Shown piece by piece: positions 17,385 to 27,655 of a stretch of 64,000 bases of DNA. Within the stretch, counting starts at the first letter, position 1; every line of letters begins with the position of its first letter. The position numbers and the translations under genes were made by a program. The notes beneath the pieces were generated by a model. That model made no database searches. It was not told where the DNA came from and saw only the letters and a list, made by a program, of their open reading frames with translations. The stretch is from positions 186,001 to 250,000 of the forward strand of contig CAVTZP010000007.1 in assembly GCA_963739245.1 (NCBI GenBank), read 5' to 3'. Origin of the DNA: CAVTZP01 sp963739245. Its GTDB lineage: Bacteria; Chloroflexota; Dehalococcoidia; Dehalococcoidales; BS750m-G39.

Positions 17385-19797
17385 TCAGGCTTCTCTAAAA
17401 CTGGGGTCTTGTTCAAAGAGCCTTATTGCCTCGTCTCGTGCCAGCTCCAGCAGAGCCACATCAGAGAGCTTAGCCATGCGGAGGTCAGGAAGCCCGCTCT
17501 GCCGGGTGCCAAAGAACTCCCCCGGACCCCGCAGCCTCAGGTCCTCCTCAGCCAGTTGAAAGCCATCATAAATCTTCCCAATTATATCCAAGCGCTCCCT
17601 ACCTACCTCGGAAGGGTTCTCCGCTAACAGCATGCAGTAGCTCTGCTCCTGCCCCCGCCCTACCCGGCCACGGAACTGGTGCAGTTGCGATAAGCCGAAA
17701 CGGTCGGCGCTCTCCACCAGCATCACCGTGGCATTGGGCACATCTATGCCCACCTCCACCACCGGGGTTGATACTAATATATTCAGTTCGCCGGAGCGAA
17801 AGCGGTGCATCGCCTCATCCTTCTCCGCCACCGACATCCGCCCGTGAATCAAGCCCAGCCTGAGGTCAGGAAAGACCTCCCGAGACAGGCGCTCATATTC
17901 CGCCACCGCCGCCTTAGCCTCAATCGCCTCCGATTCCTCAATCAAGGGACAGATAATAAACGCCTGATGACCTTCAGCCACCTGACGGCGCAAAAAGTCA
18001 TAGGCGCTATCCCGCTGCGATGGCTTGAGCCACTTGGTCTTCACCACCTGCCTCCCCGGAGGAAGTTCATCGATGACCGATAGGTCAAGGTCGCCATAGA
18101 GGGTCAAGGCCAGCGTTCGGGGGATAGGCGTTGCCGTCATTACCAGAACATGGGGGTTAAACCCCTTCTGCCTGAGCGCGGAACGCTGGGTAACCCCAAA
18201 CCGGTGCTGCTCATCAACCACCGCCAAGCCCAATCGCTGGAACTCAACCTCCTTCTGAAAAAGGGCGTGAGTCCCGATAACAATATCTATATCTCCACTG
18301 GCGATAAGCTGCTGGATTTCCTGCTTCCGCGCCTGGTTTATGCCACCAATAAGTAGCGCCATAGTAAGCGGACGAGATAGAAGCCCGGAGTAACTACTCA
18401 GGTTATCTTCCCCCGCCACCTGCTCACCGGCTCTAGACAGGAGCTGGCAGAGGTTAGCAAAGTGCTGCTCAGCCAGAATCTCCGTCGGCGCCATGAATGC
18501 TCCCTGATAGCCACTGGCCGCCCCAACCAGCAGGGCGGCAGTAGCCACCACGGTCTTGCCACTGCCCACCTCCCCCTGCAACAATCGGGACATCGGTCTT
18601 GGCTTCTCCAGGTCAGCCAGTATCTCACCGAGCACCCGGTGCTGAGCCGCCGTCAGCTTGAAGGGCAAAGAGCTTAAAAAGCTTATCCAGCACCGGTGTC
18701 TTGACCTCAAACGGGTTGCCCGGCTGGCTCTCCTGCCAATCGCGCTTTCTCGCCAGCACCCCCAATTGAAGAAGAAAAAGCTCGTCAAACGCCAGCCCGA
18801 CCCTTGCCCGGTCCTTAGCGGCTTCATTCTCGGGAAAGTGAGCCTGGGCTATCGCCTGGGGCAGCTCAAGCAGGTTACAGCGTTGCCTCAGCTCGGTGGG
18901 CAAAAAGTCCTCTACCTGCCCTGCCCACTGGTCGACAACCTCTTTCATCAGTTTCCTCACCTGGCGGGGGTGCAACCCCTGGGTAAGGGGATAGAGAGGA
19001 ACCAGGCGCCCGGTGTGAATCAGCTCCTTATCCTCCAATAGCTCCCACTCTGGAGATTCAAACACATGCCGCCCGCCAAATAAGCCCACCCGGCCGCTGA
19101 GAACCACCCGGGTATTAGTTGGTAGCTTCTTTGCCAGGTAAGGATTATTAAACCATACCACCCTGACATTGCCGGTCTCATCGCCGACAATAGCCTCGGT
19201 GCTGCGCCGGCCACCGGGCATAATCACCTGAGCCTGCCACACGTTAGCAATAATCGTCTGCTCCTCTCCCTCGGTAAGCTGGGAGATATACTTCCTCTGG
19301 CTATAGTCAAGATGGCGGTGGGGGAAGAAATAGAGCAGGTCACGAATCGTTTCCACACCCAAACGTTTGAACTTAGCCGCCAGACTGGTGCTAACCCCCT
19401 TAAGAGTAGTAATGGGAGACTCAATAGACCCGCTGGCTACCCTACGCCCCTTTACCAAAGACTGCCTGCTGTCTACCGGAGGCGAGGGCACTGCGCCTTC
19501 TTCTGGCACCTTGACCTCACCCTTTTCAGTTTCAACTTTCTCCAGTTCAGACAGAAAAGCAAATATCTTATTTACCCACTCCTTGCGCTGCTCCCTGGTC
19601 AAAGAGGCATAGTTAGAATTAATCAACCCAAGCCGATGAAACTGGCGCAAAAGCGGGGGGCTGGTTATTGACTCTACGGCTTGAGCGGTCCAGCGGTGAA
19701 GGAATCTATCCAAACCACCGATTACCGCTGAATCCAGATAACCCTTCTCAACCTCAAGCCGGAGAATCTTCTGCAGAGGCTCAACATTTATTGGCAA
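17385..19797 (-). CDS. recG: ATP-dependent DNA helicase RecG, internal frameshift
   Basis: Remodels stalled replication forks and branch-migrates Holliday junctions. About 803 residues after repair. The N-terminal extension (about 1-125) is typical of non-enteric RecG. Then come the wedge domain (SPITTLKGVSTSLAAKFKRLGV, OB fold), and the helicase motor with LLQGEVGSGKTVV, VVDEQHRFG, TATPIPRTLAL and the TRG-like VGRGQEQSYC region. A 1-nt change around 18670-18673 (extra C on the coding strand is the simplest) breaks the frame between LDKLFK and SLPFKLTAAQHRVL. Both halves are otherwise intact. Last gene of the fakA-degV-recG operon. Confidence 0.93.
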
Positions 19798-19830
19798 GGT
19801 TCCGCCTCCGTGGCTAACAGCGGTAAAAAC

Positions 19831-20673
19831 TCAATCCCTGTCGCCTAATACAGATACCGCTAAAACGTGAGGGCCAACATGCACCCCCACTGCCGGACTC
19901 ACCTTCGTCCGGTAGATACGCTCTTTGGGAAATTTAGTGTTGATACGCTCAGCCAACATCTCAGCCTCATTGGGAGTGGTGGCATCCTCTATCGCCATTT
20001 CTTCAATGCGGGAATAACCTATAGCAAAGTTATATAGGTGTTCTATTGACTTGGCTCGAGAGCGCTCCCTGGCAACCGGATAAGTCTCGCCATCTTTTAT
20101 ACAGAGGATAGGATTTATCTTAAGCACTGACCCGAGAAATGCCTGCGCCTTACCAATGCGCCCACCCCTCTGAAGATATTCCAAGGTATCAAAAGCGATG
20201 CGGATATCAGCTCGAGGTATATTCTTCTGCGTCAAAGCCGCCACCTCATCGAAACTAGCTCCGGCCTGAGCCGCCTTAGCCGCAGCCATAACTATAAGTC
20301 CCTCGGCCATAAGGGCCCATTGCGAATCAATCACCTCTATCCGGCATTTCCGCTTCATCAGTTCTACAGCTTGCAACGCTGTCTTATAGATAGCACTCAA
20401 CTTGTGGGAAATAGTAATGACCAGGATTTCGTCCGTCTCTTTAGCCAGCTTATCATACGCCTCGGCAAAGATTGTCGGTGCCGGCACTGCCGTAGTTGGC
20501 AGGATTTTGCTACTGACTAACCTCTCGTAGAACTGCTCAGTAGTCAGGTCAATACCATCGCGATAAGTTTTAGCGCCAAAGCAAACATACGCCGGAACTA
20601 CGGTAATACCTAATTCTTCAACCGATTTGACAGGAAGGCAAGCCGAGCTATCAGTAACAATCTTAACTGCCAT
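19831..20673 (-). CDS. DegV family fatty-acid-binding protein, tandem copy 1 (FakB-like)
   Basis: A 280-residue DegV-fold protein. In Gram-positive bacteria FakB presents a bound fatty acid to FakA for phosphorylation. It begins MAVKIVTDSSACLP, has the fatty-acid loop SKILPTTAVPAPTIF (about 53-67), ISHKLSAIYKTA, and RGGRIGKAQAFLGSVLKINPIL, all standard in DegV. It ends in a short GDRD tail. Third and most downstream of three adjacent paralogues of exactly equal length. Which chain type it binds is not readable. Confidence 0.9.
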   Translation of the reverse strand: MAVKIVTDSSACLPVKSVEELGITVVPAYVCFGAKTYRDGIDLTTEQFYERLVSSKILPTTAVPAPTIFAEAYDKLAKETDEILVITISHKLSAIYKTALQAVELMKRKCRIEVIDSQWALMAEGLIVMAAAKAAQAGASFDEVAALTQKNIPRADIRIAFDTLEYLQRGGRIGKAQAFLGSVLKINPILCIKDGETYPVARERSRAKSIEHLYNFAIGYSRIEEMAIEDATTPNEAEMLAERINTKFPKERIYRTKVSPAVGVHVGPHVLAVSVLGDRD

Positions 20674-20699
20674 TTAAAAGCCTTTGCCCCTTATTACTG

Positions 20700-21542
20700 C
20701 TACCCCTTGTCCCCCAATATAGCGACCAGCAGGAGACCGGGGCCAGTATGAGTCCCGATTGCTGGGGTCATCTTTGAGCGATAGATTCGTTCCTTTGGAA
20801 ACTTAGTGCTAAGCCGCTCAACCAGTGCCTCAGCGTCATCAGGACAGGCGGTATCCTCCACCGCCATCTCCTCTATGCGGGAAAAGCTAGTAGCAAAGTT
20901 ATATAAATGCTCCATCGCCTTCGCCCGAGAGCGTGTCCTGCCTACCGGCTCAACCAGGCCGTCTTTCAGGGTGATGATAGGGTTTATCCTCAGTATTGAC
21001 CCCAGAAAAGCCTGTGCCCGGCCAATCCGCCCACCCCTCCTGAGGTACTCCAGGGTATCAAAAGCAGCCCGAAAATCCACACGAGGAATAGTCTTTCTAA
21101 TTAGCTCTATCACCTTACCAAGACTAGCTCCGGCCTGAGCCGCTCTAGCCGCAGCCATAACTATAAACCCCTGCGCCATAGTCGCCCACCGTGAATCAAT
21201 CACTTCCACCCGGCATTTCCGTTTCATCAGTGCGACGCTTTGTAACGCCACCTCATAGGTACCACTGAGCCGGGAAGAAACAATAATAGCCAGAATCTCA
21301 TCTGTCTCCTCAGCCAGCTTATCATAGGCCTCGGCAAAGGTTGCTGGTGATGGTACTGAAGTAACCGGAAAGATCTTGCTGCGGGTGAGCATGTTGTAGA
21401 ACTCGCTGGCAGTCAGGTCAATGCCATCACGGTAGAGCCTTTCGCCAAAGCGGACAAGTAACGGAATCACCGTAATCCCCAGCTCTTTAACCACCTGAGA
21501 CGGCAAATCAGCGATGCTATCGGTAACAATCCTAACTGTCAT
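20700..21542 (-). CDS. DegV family fatty-acid-binding protein, tandem copy 2 (FakB-like)
   Basis: 280 residues; starts MTVRIVTDSIADLP and shows SKIFPVTSVPSPATF in the ligand loop and RRGGRIGRAQAFLGSILRIN downstream. Differs from copies 1 and 3 mainly at the ligand loop (VTSVPSPAT versus TTAVPAPT and TTTVPPLSV) and in the 80-105 region. Such differences could set acyl-chain preference. The start overlaps the stop of copy 3 by four bases (ATGA), so they are translationally coupled. Confidence 0.9.
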   Translation of the reverse strand: MTVRIVTDSIADLPSQVVKELGITVIPLLVRFGERLYRDGIDLTASEFYNMLTRSKIFPVTSVPSPATFAEAYDKLAEETDEILAIIVSSRLSGTYEVALQSVALMKRKCRVEVIDSRWATMAQGFIVMAAARAAQAGASLGKVIELIRKTIPRVDFRAAFDTLEYLRRGGRIGRAQAFLGSILRINPIITLKDGLVEPVGRTRSRAKAMEHLYNFATSFSRIEEMAVEDTACPDDAEALVERLSTKFPKERIYRSKMTPAIGTHTGPGLLLVAILGDKG

Positions 21543-22381
21543 CGCTTGTCCCCTAGCACCGATACTGCCAGAACATGGGGACCGACGTGCGCTCCCACCA
21601 CCGGGCTGACCTTTGCCCGGTAGATAAGCACTTTGGGAAATTTAGAACCAAGCCGCTTGGCTAGCTCATCTGCCTCGTCCGGGGTAGTGGCATCCTCTAC
21701 CGCCATCCCCTCTATGCGGGAAAAGCTAGTAGCAAAGTTATATAAGTAGTCTATCGCCCTAGTCCGGGAGTGCTCCCGAGCGAAAGGATAGACCTCACCA
21801 TCCCTTATACCAAGGACAGGGTGCACCTTAAGCACTGAACTTAGAAAAGCCTGGGCTTTGCCAATGCGCCCGCCACGACTCAGGTATTCCAGGGTATCAA
21901 AAACCATACGAACATCAGCCCGGGGGATATTGCGGCGAGTTAGACTAACCACTTCATCAAGGCCAGCTCCAGCCTGAGCTGCCTTAGCCGCCGCCATAAC
22001 TATCAGTCCCTCGGTCATAGTCGCCCACCCTGAATCAATCACCTCCACCCGGCATTTCCGCTTCATCAGCCCTTTAGCCTCCAGGGCGGTATTATAGCCA
22101 GCACCGAGCTTATGGGAAAAGGTAATGACCAGGATTTCGTCTGTCTCCTTAGCCAGCTTATCATAGGTATTAACAAACACGCTCAGGGGTGGCACTGTGG
22201 TCGTGGGAAAGATTTTGCTGGCCACCAGCCTCTCATAGAACTGGTCAGTAGTCAGGTCAATGCCGTCGCGGAAGGTCTCACTACCAAAATGGACATTCAG
22301 CGGCACTATGGTAATTCTTAGTTTTTTAGCTACCTCAGAAGGTATGTCAGCTAGACTATCGCTGACAATATTTACCGACAT
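21539..22381 (-). CDS. DegV family fatty-acid-binding protein, tandem copy 3 (FakB-like)
   Basis: 280 residues; starts MSVNIVSDSLADIP, ligand loop TTTVPPLSVF, then ITFSHKLGAGYNTALEA and RGGRIGKAQAFLSSVLKVHP. First of the three degV genes transcribed. It begins 13 nt after fakA ends, which supports joint expression and a FakA-FakB partnership. Three carriers behind one kinase suggests different acyl specificities. Confidence 0.9.
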   Translation of the reverse strand: MSVNIVSDSLADIPSEVAKKLRITIVPLNVHFGSETFRDGIDLTTDQFYERLVASKIFPTTTVPPLSVFVNTYDKLAKETDEILVITFSHKLGAGYNTALEAKGLMKRKCRVEVIDSGWATMTEGLIVMAAAKAAQAGAGLDEVVSLTRRNIPRADVRMVFDTLEYLSRGGRIGKAQAFLSSVLKVHPVLGIRDGEVYPFAREHSRTRAIDYLYNFATSFSRIEGMAVEDATTPDEADELAKRLGSKFPKVLIYRAKVSPVVGAHVGPHVLAVSVLGDKR

Positions 22382-22393
22382 AATAACCCCCGT

Positions 22394-24049
22394 TTACTCA
22401 ATAGAGACAATATAATTATAATGAGGCTGACCACCTTGAATTACCTCAACCTGAAGCTGGGGGTATTTTTCATGGATAGCCGCGCCAGCCTGCTCGGCGT
22501 CAGCAGATGTAGTATCAGCCCCATAGTAGATGGTAATGACCTCAGCCCCATCTGGATTCATCCTGGCCAGCACCTCACTAAGAACATCCTCCGGTTTATC
22601 ACTCACGGCTACCAGGTCTCCATCCAAAAAGCCAATTGCCTGCTTCTTTCTAATATCAAACCCACCAAGGCGGGTTGAGCGTATCGCCCGGGTAACCTCG
22701 ATAGACCTTACCGCTGATATCGCCTCCTCCATATTCTGAACGTTTGTTTCCAGGTCAGCCTCATAATCAAAGGCCAAAAGTGCCGCTACTCCCTGGGGAA
22801 TTGTTTTGGCTGGCACCACTCTAATCGTCTTGGCGGTCAATGACTGAACTTGATTGGCGGTAAGCACTATATTCTTATTGTTAGGCAAAATAATAACCCT
22901 TTCTGAAGCCACCATCTCCACCGCCTGGAGCAAATCCTTGGTGCTGGGATTCATTGTCTGCCCACCGGGGACGATAGCCGTTGCCCCCAGGCTGCTGAAA
23001 ACATTATTCAACCCCTCCCCGGCCACTACTGCCACAATGGCAATATCAACCGCTGGCATCCTTTCTTTCTGCATCTCCAAGAAGTCCCGGTATTGCTCAT
23101 CCATATTGCGTATACTTATCTCGTGCAAGGTGCCCTGGGAGATAACATGGTGCACAATCTCACCGGGGTCTAAGGTATGAATATGAACCCTGACTGCCGA
23201 ATCGTCACCAATGACGATAACCGATTGCCCCCTCTTTTCCAGCTTCTCCCTGAGCTTATCTGGGTCAAGCCCCTGCCCCCTAATCACAAAATTGGTGCAA
23301 TAACCATAGGGTACCTCGGGGACACCAACCATCTGGGGACCCTTAGCCGCGAGTGGCACACTGCTGGCAATCAACCACGGCTTGCGCAGTTTCAACTGCT
23401 CCGCCTCGCCCTTAAGGCAGTGAAGGGCACCCTCAAGGAGGGTGTATAGACCCTGCCCACCCGCATCCACCACCCCCGCCTCCCTCAGTACCGGCAGAAG
23501 GCTGGGGGTATTAGCCACCGACTCCCGGGCAGCATCAACCGTAGCCTCCAGGACCGAGACCACGTCATCACCAGCATTACCGGCATGTGCCTGGGCAGCC
23601 TGGGCCGCCTCTCTAATTACGGTAAGAATAGTCCCCTCTACAGGATTGCTCAACCCTTTATAAGCCACGGTTGACGCCAGGAGCAGGGCATTAGCCAGGT
23701 CACTGCCAGTAATCGTTCCCTTACCTTCCAAGCCCTGAGCTAAACCATGCCAGATCTGCGACAGGATTACCCCGCTGTTACCCCGAGCCCCCATCAGCGC
23801 CCCTTTAGCCATAGCTTGAGCTACCTCACAAGCACCACAGTTGTTAGAGATCCGGGCGGCTTCCTCCAGAGAGGAACGCATGGTAAGCAGCATGTTAGTC
23901 CCGGTATCGCCGTCAGGCACGGGAAAGACATTCAGGGCATCAACATCAGCAGCGCACTTCTCCAGCCAGCCAGTAGCGGCGGTAAACATTTCCCTTAAAT
24001 CTTGCCCGGAGATAGAATTGGTTTGTCCTTTCTTCTCTATCCTTGCCAT
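22394..24049 (-). CDS. fakA: Fatty acid kinase catalytic subunit FakA (DAK2 domain, YloV-like)
   Basis: A 551-residue protein with an N-terminal DAK2 ATP-binding domain (NVFPVPDGDTGTNM at about 40-53, the Mg-ATP aspartates; GARGNSGVILSQ near 93) and a C-terminal DegV-like domain (about 310-551). FakA phosphorylates fatty acids held by FakB, making acyl-phosphate for phospholipid synthesis via PlsY/PlsX. Divergent from rpmB and followed by degV genes and recG, a neighbourhood like the Bacillus rpmB-yloV-recG region, but without asp23 or sda genes. Confidence 0.9.
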   Translation of the reverse strand: MARIEKKGQTNSISGQDLREMFTAATGWLEKCAADVDALNVFPVPDGDTGTNMLLTMRSSLEEAARISNNCGACEVAQAMAKGALMGARGNSGVILSQIWHGLAQGLEGKGTITGSDLANALLLASTVAYKGLSNPVEGTILTVIREAAQAAQAHAGNAGDDVVSVLEATVDAARESVANTPSLLPVLREAGVVDAGGQGLYTLLEGALHCLKGEAEQLKLRKPWLIASSVPLAAKGPQMVGVPEVPYGYCTNFVIRGQGLDPDKLREKLEKRGQSVIVIGDDSAVRVHIHTLDPGEIVHHVISQGTLHEISIRNMDEQYRDFLEMQKERMPAVDIAIVAVVAGEGLNNVFSSLGATAIVPGGQTMNPSTKDLLQAVEMVASERVIILPNNKNIVLTANQVQSLTAKTIRVVPAKTIPQGVAALLAFDYEADLETNVQNMEEAISAVRSIEVTRAIRSTRLGGFDIRKKQAIGFLDGDLVAVSDKPEDVLSEVLARMNPDGAEVITIYYGADTTSADAEQAGAAIHEKYPQLQVEVIQGGQPHYNYIVSIE

Positions 24050-24121
24050 GATTGCCCGTCTGTGTTAATATTATGAACGAAATTTTACCGTAAATTTGCC
24101 TAATAGTCAAAGGAGAGAATA

Positions 24122-24310
24122 GTGAAGTGCGATTTATGTGGCAAAACACCCAAGTTCGGTCATAATGTGAGCCACTCTAAGCGTCATACCAAGCGCCAGT
24201 GGATGCCAAACATTCACCCGGTTACTATCACCATAGAGGGGAAGGCAAAACGACTAAACCTGTGCACTAGGTGCCTGCGCAGCCAGCATAAAATGGCTAA
24301 GGTAGGCTAG
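24122..24310 (+). CDS. rpmB: 50S ribosomal protein L28
   Basis: A 62-residue L28 of the zinc-binding type: CxxC at the N-terminus (MKCDLCGKTPKFGHNVSHS) and CTRC near residue 50, plus the basic RHTKRQWMPNIH block. The start is GTG with AAGGAG 7 nt before it. The gene's last 14 nt overlap the 3' end of rpe, transcribed from the other strand. Divergent from fakA. Confidence 0.96.
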   Translation: MKCDLCGKTPKFGHNVSHSKRHTKRQWMPNIHPVTITIEGKAKRLNLCTRCLRSQHKMAKVG

Positions 24311-24968
24311 AGCGGAGCTTCTTTAGGGCTTCCGCCACCGTCTGCCCGGAACCAAACACGGCGGCACCAGCCACCAACACCCTAGCCCCAGCCCTCACCA
24401 CTCTGGGAGCAACCTCAGCATTGATGCCGCCATCCACCTCCAGCTCAGCAATTAAACCCTTCTCATCAAGTTCAGCACGCAGACGGGCTATCTTGTTTAG
24501 TGTATCCTCAATAAAGGGCTGCCCACCAAAGCCGGGATTGACGGTCATCACCAGGACCAAATCAACAGAAGAAAGAACATCACTAATCGCTTTTATCGGT
24601 GTTTCCGGGTTGAGCGATACCCCCGCCTTAACCCCCAGTTTCTTAATTGCTGATACTACCTGGTGAATGTCAGGGCAGGCTTCAATATGAACGGTGATAA
24701 TGTCAGCCCCGGCGTCAGCAAATTGAGAAATTTGCCCCTCTGGTGCTTCAATCATAAGATGAACATCAAGAGGGAGGCTTGTCGAGTGACGAATTGAAGC
24801 TACCACGGGGGCGCCAATGGTTATCTGGGGGACAAAATGCCCATCCATAACATCAACATGAATATAGTCAGCGCCCGCTTTAGTCGCTTCAGCTACCTGC
24901 TCCCCCAACCGGCTGAAATCAGCAGAGAGAATAGACGGGGCAAGTTTGACCTGAGGGTTATTTCCCAC
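24297..24968 (-). CDS. rpe: Ribulose-phosphate 3-epimerase
   Basis: A TIM-barrel enzyme (223 residues) of the pentose phosphate pathway, interconverting ribulose-5-phosphate and xylulose-5-phosphate. Motifs are APSILSADFSRLGE, HVDVMDGHFVPQITIG (metal-binding His/Asp), LDVHLMIEAPE, MTVNPGFGGQPF and VDGGIN. The start overlaps the argH stop by 11 nt, so rpe is the last gene of the arginine operon. It overlaps rpmB 3' to 3'. Confidence 0.96.
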   Translation of the reverse strand: MGNNPQVKLAPSILSADFSRLGEQVAEATKAGADYIHVDVMDGHFVPQITIGAPVVASIRHSTSLPLDVHLMIEAPEGQISQFADAGADIITVHIEACPDIHQVVSAIKKLGVKAGVSLNPETPIKAISDVLSSVDLVLVMTVNPGFGGQPFIEDTLNKIARLRAELDEKGLIAELEVDGGINAEVAPRVVRAGARVLVAGAAVFGSGQTVAEALKKLRSSLP

Positions 24969-26340
24969 CCCTAGCTCCGATTATCTTCTTGGCGCGAGCT
25001 AACGCCCGCTCCACCTGCCTTGGCGCTGTCCCGCCAAAAATATCCCTGGCAGCAATAGATGACTCAAGAGTGATAGAATAGACATCCTTCTCAAAGCGGG
25101 GAGAAAACTTTTTATATTCAGTGAGGCTAAGCTCACTAAATGGCTTATTCTTTTCCGTAGCATAGCTTACCAGCCTGGCCACCAGAGCATGGGCGGTGCG
25201 GAAGGCTTCCCCCTTTTTGACCAGATAGTCAGCCAGGTCAGTGGCTAGAATATAGCCGCGCTCTATTGCCCGTTCGGTATTCCCCGCCTTGACCTTGAGG
25301 GTCTTGACCATGCCGGTAAATACCTCAAGGGTGGACAGTATGGTGTCTACAGTATCAAAGAAGCCTTCTTTGTCCTCCTGCATATCCTTGTTATAGGACA
25401 GGGGAAGCCCCTTCATCGTTGTCAGCAGAGCCATGAGTCTGCCGTAGACCCTTCCCGTCTTACCCCGAGCCAGCTCGGCAACATCGGGGTTCTTCTTCTG
25501 GGGCATAATGCTTGAGCCGGTGGCATAAGCCTCATCAAGCTCAATAAAACCAAACTCGGCTGAGGACCAGAGAATAATCTCCTCCGCCAACCTTGATATG
25601 TGCATCAGGCACAGGCTCGCTGCCGCCTCATACTCCAAGACAAAATCCCTATCCGAGACAGCATCCATACTGTTCTGGCTTATCTGGCTGAAGCCCAGTT
25701 CTTTAGCGACAAACTCACGGTCAATATCATAGGCTACGCCGGCTAATGCACCGCTGCCCAGGGGCATAACGTCAGTGCGTTTCAGACCGTCGCTAAATCG
25801 GCTGAAATCACGCTGGAGCATCTCAAAATAGGCAAGAAGGTGGTGAGCCAGCAAGACCGGCTGCGCCGGCTGAAGATGGGTATAGCCAGGTATAATCACA
25901 CTCTTATTGGCTTCAGCCAAACTGATTAGTGCTCGCTGAAACTCCCTCAGCGTACTTATGGTGCTTGAGATTGCATCCCGGGCAAAAAGGCGCAGGTCCA
26001 GAGCCACCTGGTCATTCCTGGAGCGGGCGGTGTGGAGCTTGCCCCCAATCTTACCTACCTTTTTAATTAAGCGGGCTTCAATATTCATATGGATATCCTC
26101 AAGCTCCAGCTTAAACTCGAATTTGCCCTGCTCTATCTCCTTCTGGACAGACTTCAGCCCTTTAATTATCGCTTCCGCCTCTTTATTGGTGATTATCCCC
26201 CGCTTGGCCAGCATCTTAGCGTGGGCGATACTGCCAGCAATGTCATAGGGGTATAGCCGCCAGTCAAAGGGGATAGAGGCGGTATATTCAGTTACCAATT
26301 TATCGACTGCCTTTTTAAAACGACCTCGTATCTGGCTCAT
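24958..26340 (-). CDS. argH: Argininosuccinate lyase
   Basis: 460 residues; splits argininosuccinate into arginine and fumarate. The superfamily signature is GSSIMPQKKNPD with the catalytic Ser loop; also HTARSRNDQVALD, PGYTHLQPAQP and TDLADYLV. The start overlaps the argG stop (ATGA), so argG and argH are coupled. It is followed by rpe. Confidence 0.97.
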   Translation of the reverse strand: MSQIRGRFKKAVDKLVTEYTASIPFDWRLYPYDIAGSIAHAKMLAKRGIITNKEAEAIIKGLKSVQKEIEQGKFEFKLELEDIHMNIEARLIKKVGKIGGKLHTARSRNDQVALDLRLFARDAISSTISTLREFQRALISLAEANKSVIIPGYTHLQPAQPVLLAHHLLAYFEMLQRDFSRFSDGLKRTDVMPLGSGALAGVAYDIDREFVAKELGFSQISQNSMDAVSDRDFVLEYEAAASLCLMHISRLAEEIILWSSAEFGFIELDEAYATGSSIMPQKKNPDVAELARGKTGRVYGRLMALLTTMKGLPLSYNKDMQEDKEGFFDTVDTILSTLEVFTGMVKTLKVKAGNTERAIERGYILATDLADYLVKKGEAFRTAHALVARLVSYATEKNKPFSELSLTEYKKFSPRFEKDVYSITLESSIAARDIFGGTAPRQVERALARAKKIIGARGGK

Positions 26341-27551
26341 TTGGTTCCTCTCTTCGCCTTCTTGCCCTGCACCCGGGCTTGCGTCCGTGCCGACAGACCC
26401 CAGAGGTGGATAAAGCCGACGGCGGCACTCTGGTCAAACTGGTCTCCCTTATCGTAGGTAGCCAGCTCATGGCGGTACAGTGAGTAAGGAGACTTGCGCC
26501 CCACCACCCGGCAGCTTCCCTTAAACAGCTTGAGCCTCACCGTTCCGGTAACAAAGCGCTGTGACGAATCCACGTAAGCCGCCAGATCTTCCCGTAGTGA
26601 GCTAAACCACAAGCCGTTATAAACGAGGTCGGCATATTCAACAGCCACCTTCTGCTTGAACCGAAGCTGGTCTTTAGACAGGGTCATTGCCTCCAAAGCC
26701 TGGTGCGCCTGGAGTAACACTGTCGCCGCCGGGGCTTCGTAGATTTCCCTTGATTTTATGCCCACTACCCGGTCCTCAATATGGTCAATCTTGCCCACCC
26801 CGTGTTTGCCCGCCAGGTCATTCACCCGCTGGATAAGGGCAATGCCATCCATTTTCCGCCCGCCAACTGCCACCGGGATACCCTTTTCAAAGCCAATCTC
26901 AATATATTCCGGCTTATCTGGGGTCTCCGCCAGCGGCCTGACCCAGATAAAGGCATCCTCAGGGGGCTCAACCCAGGGGTCTTCCATCACCCCGCACTCA
27001 ATGCTCCTCCCCCACAGGTTCTGGTCAATAGAGTAGGGGCTGTCAGCCGTGACCGGAATCGGGATGCCATGGCGCTGAGCATATTTTATCGTCTCCTCTC
27101 GGGTCATGCCCCAGTCACGGGCCGGGGCTAAAATCTTCAGCTCGGGAGCCAGACCGGCGACACTGACATCGAACCTCACCTGGTCATTCCCCTTGCCGGT
27201 GCAGCCATGGGCTACTGCCGTAGCCCCCTCCTTGATGGCGGTCTCCACCAATAGTCTTGCCATCAACGGGCGGGCTAAAGCCGTAGCCAACGGATACTGT
27301 CCCTCATATAGAGCATCGGCCTTAAGCGCCGGAAGAACAAACTCATCAACAAAAGCCTTCCTGGCATCAGCTACCACTGCCTTCACCGCCCCGAGCTTTA
27401 GCGCCTTCTTCCGAATTGCCGGGAAATCAGGCTCATTGCCGACATCAACGCTGAAGGCGATAACATCAAGTTTATGCTTCTCCTGCAGCCATCTGATAGC
27501 TACCGAGGTGTCTAACCCACCGCTGTAAGCCAGCACTACTTTCTCCGCCAT
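26337..27551 (-). CDS. argG: Argininosuccinate synthase
   Basis: 404 residues; joins citrulline and aspartate with ATP. The PP-motif AYSGGLDTSVAIRWL is at about 8-22, followed by GCTGKGNDQVRF, PARDWGMTREE and SPYSIDQNLWGRSIE. An unusual C-terminal tail (ARTQARVQGKKAKRGTK) is more basic than typical. GGAGAATTCAAC precedes the ATG, and the palindromic repeat separates it from argD. Confidence 0.97.
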   Translation of the reverse strand: MAEKVVLAYSGGLDTSVAIRWLQEKHKLDVIAFSVDVGNEPDFPAIRKKALKLGAVKAVVADARKAFVDEFVLPALKADALYEGQYPLATALARPLMARLLVETAIKEGATAVAHGCTGKGNDQVRFDVSVAGLAPELKILAPARDWGMTREETIKYAQRHGIPIPVTADSPYSIDQNLWGRSIECGVMEDPWVEPPEDAFIWVRPLAETPDKPEYIEIGFEKGIPVAVGGRKMDGIALIQRVNDLAGKHGVGKIDHIEDRVVGIKSREIYEAPAATVLLQAHQALEAMTLSKDQLRFKQKVAVEYADLVYNGLWFSSLREDLAAYVDSSQRFVTGTVRLKLFKGSCRVVGRKSPYSLYRHELATYDKGDQFDQSAAVGFIHLWGLSARTQARVQGKKAKRGTK

Positions 27552-27567
27552 GTTGAATTCTCCTTCT

Positions 27568-27655
27568 AACCTCTCCCCCTGTATCCCCCTCTCCTTTCTA
27601 AGGAGAGGGGGAAAGTAGTTTTTTGAGAGAGGCTCCGCCTCTCTCTGACTCTCCC
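27568..27655 (-). repeat. Bipartite palindromic repeat, copy 5 (orientation B), between argD and argG
   Basis: CCCCCTCTCCTTTC/AAGGAGAGGGGG, linker GTAGTTTTTT, then AGAGAGGC-TCC-GCCTCTCT and TGACTCTCCC. It begins at the argD stop codon and ends near the argG Shine-Dalgarno. As it lies within an operon, it could act as a partial terminator or mRNA stability boundary. Confidence 0.9.
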
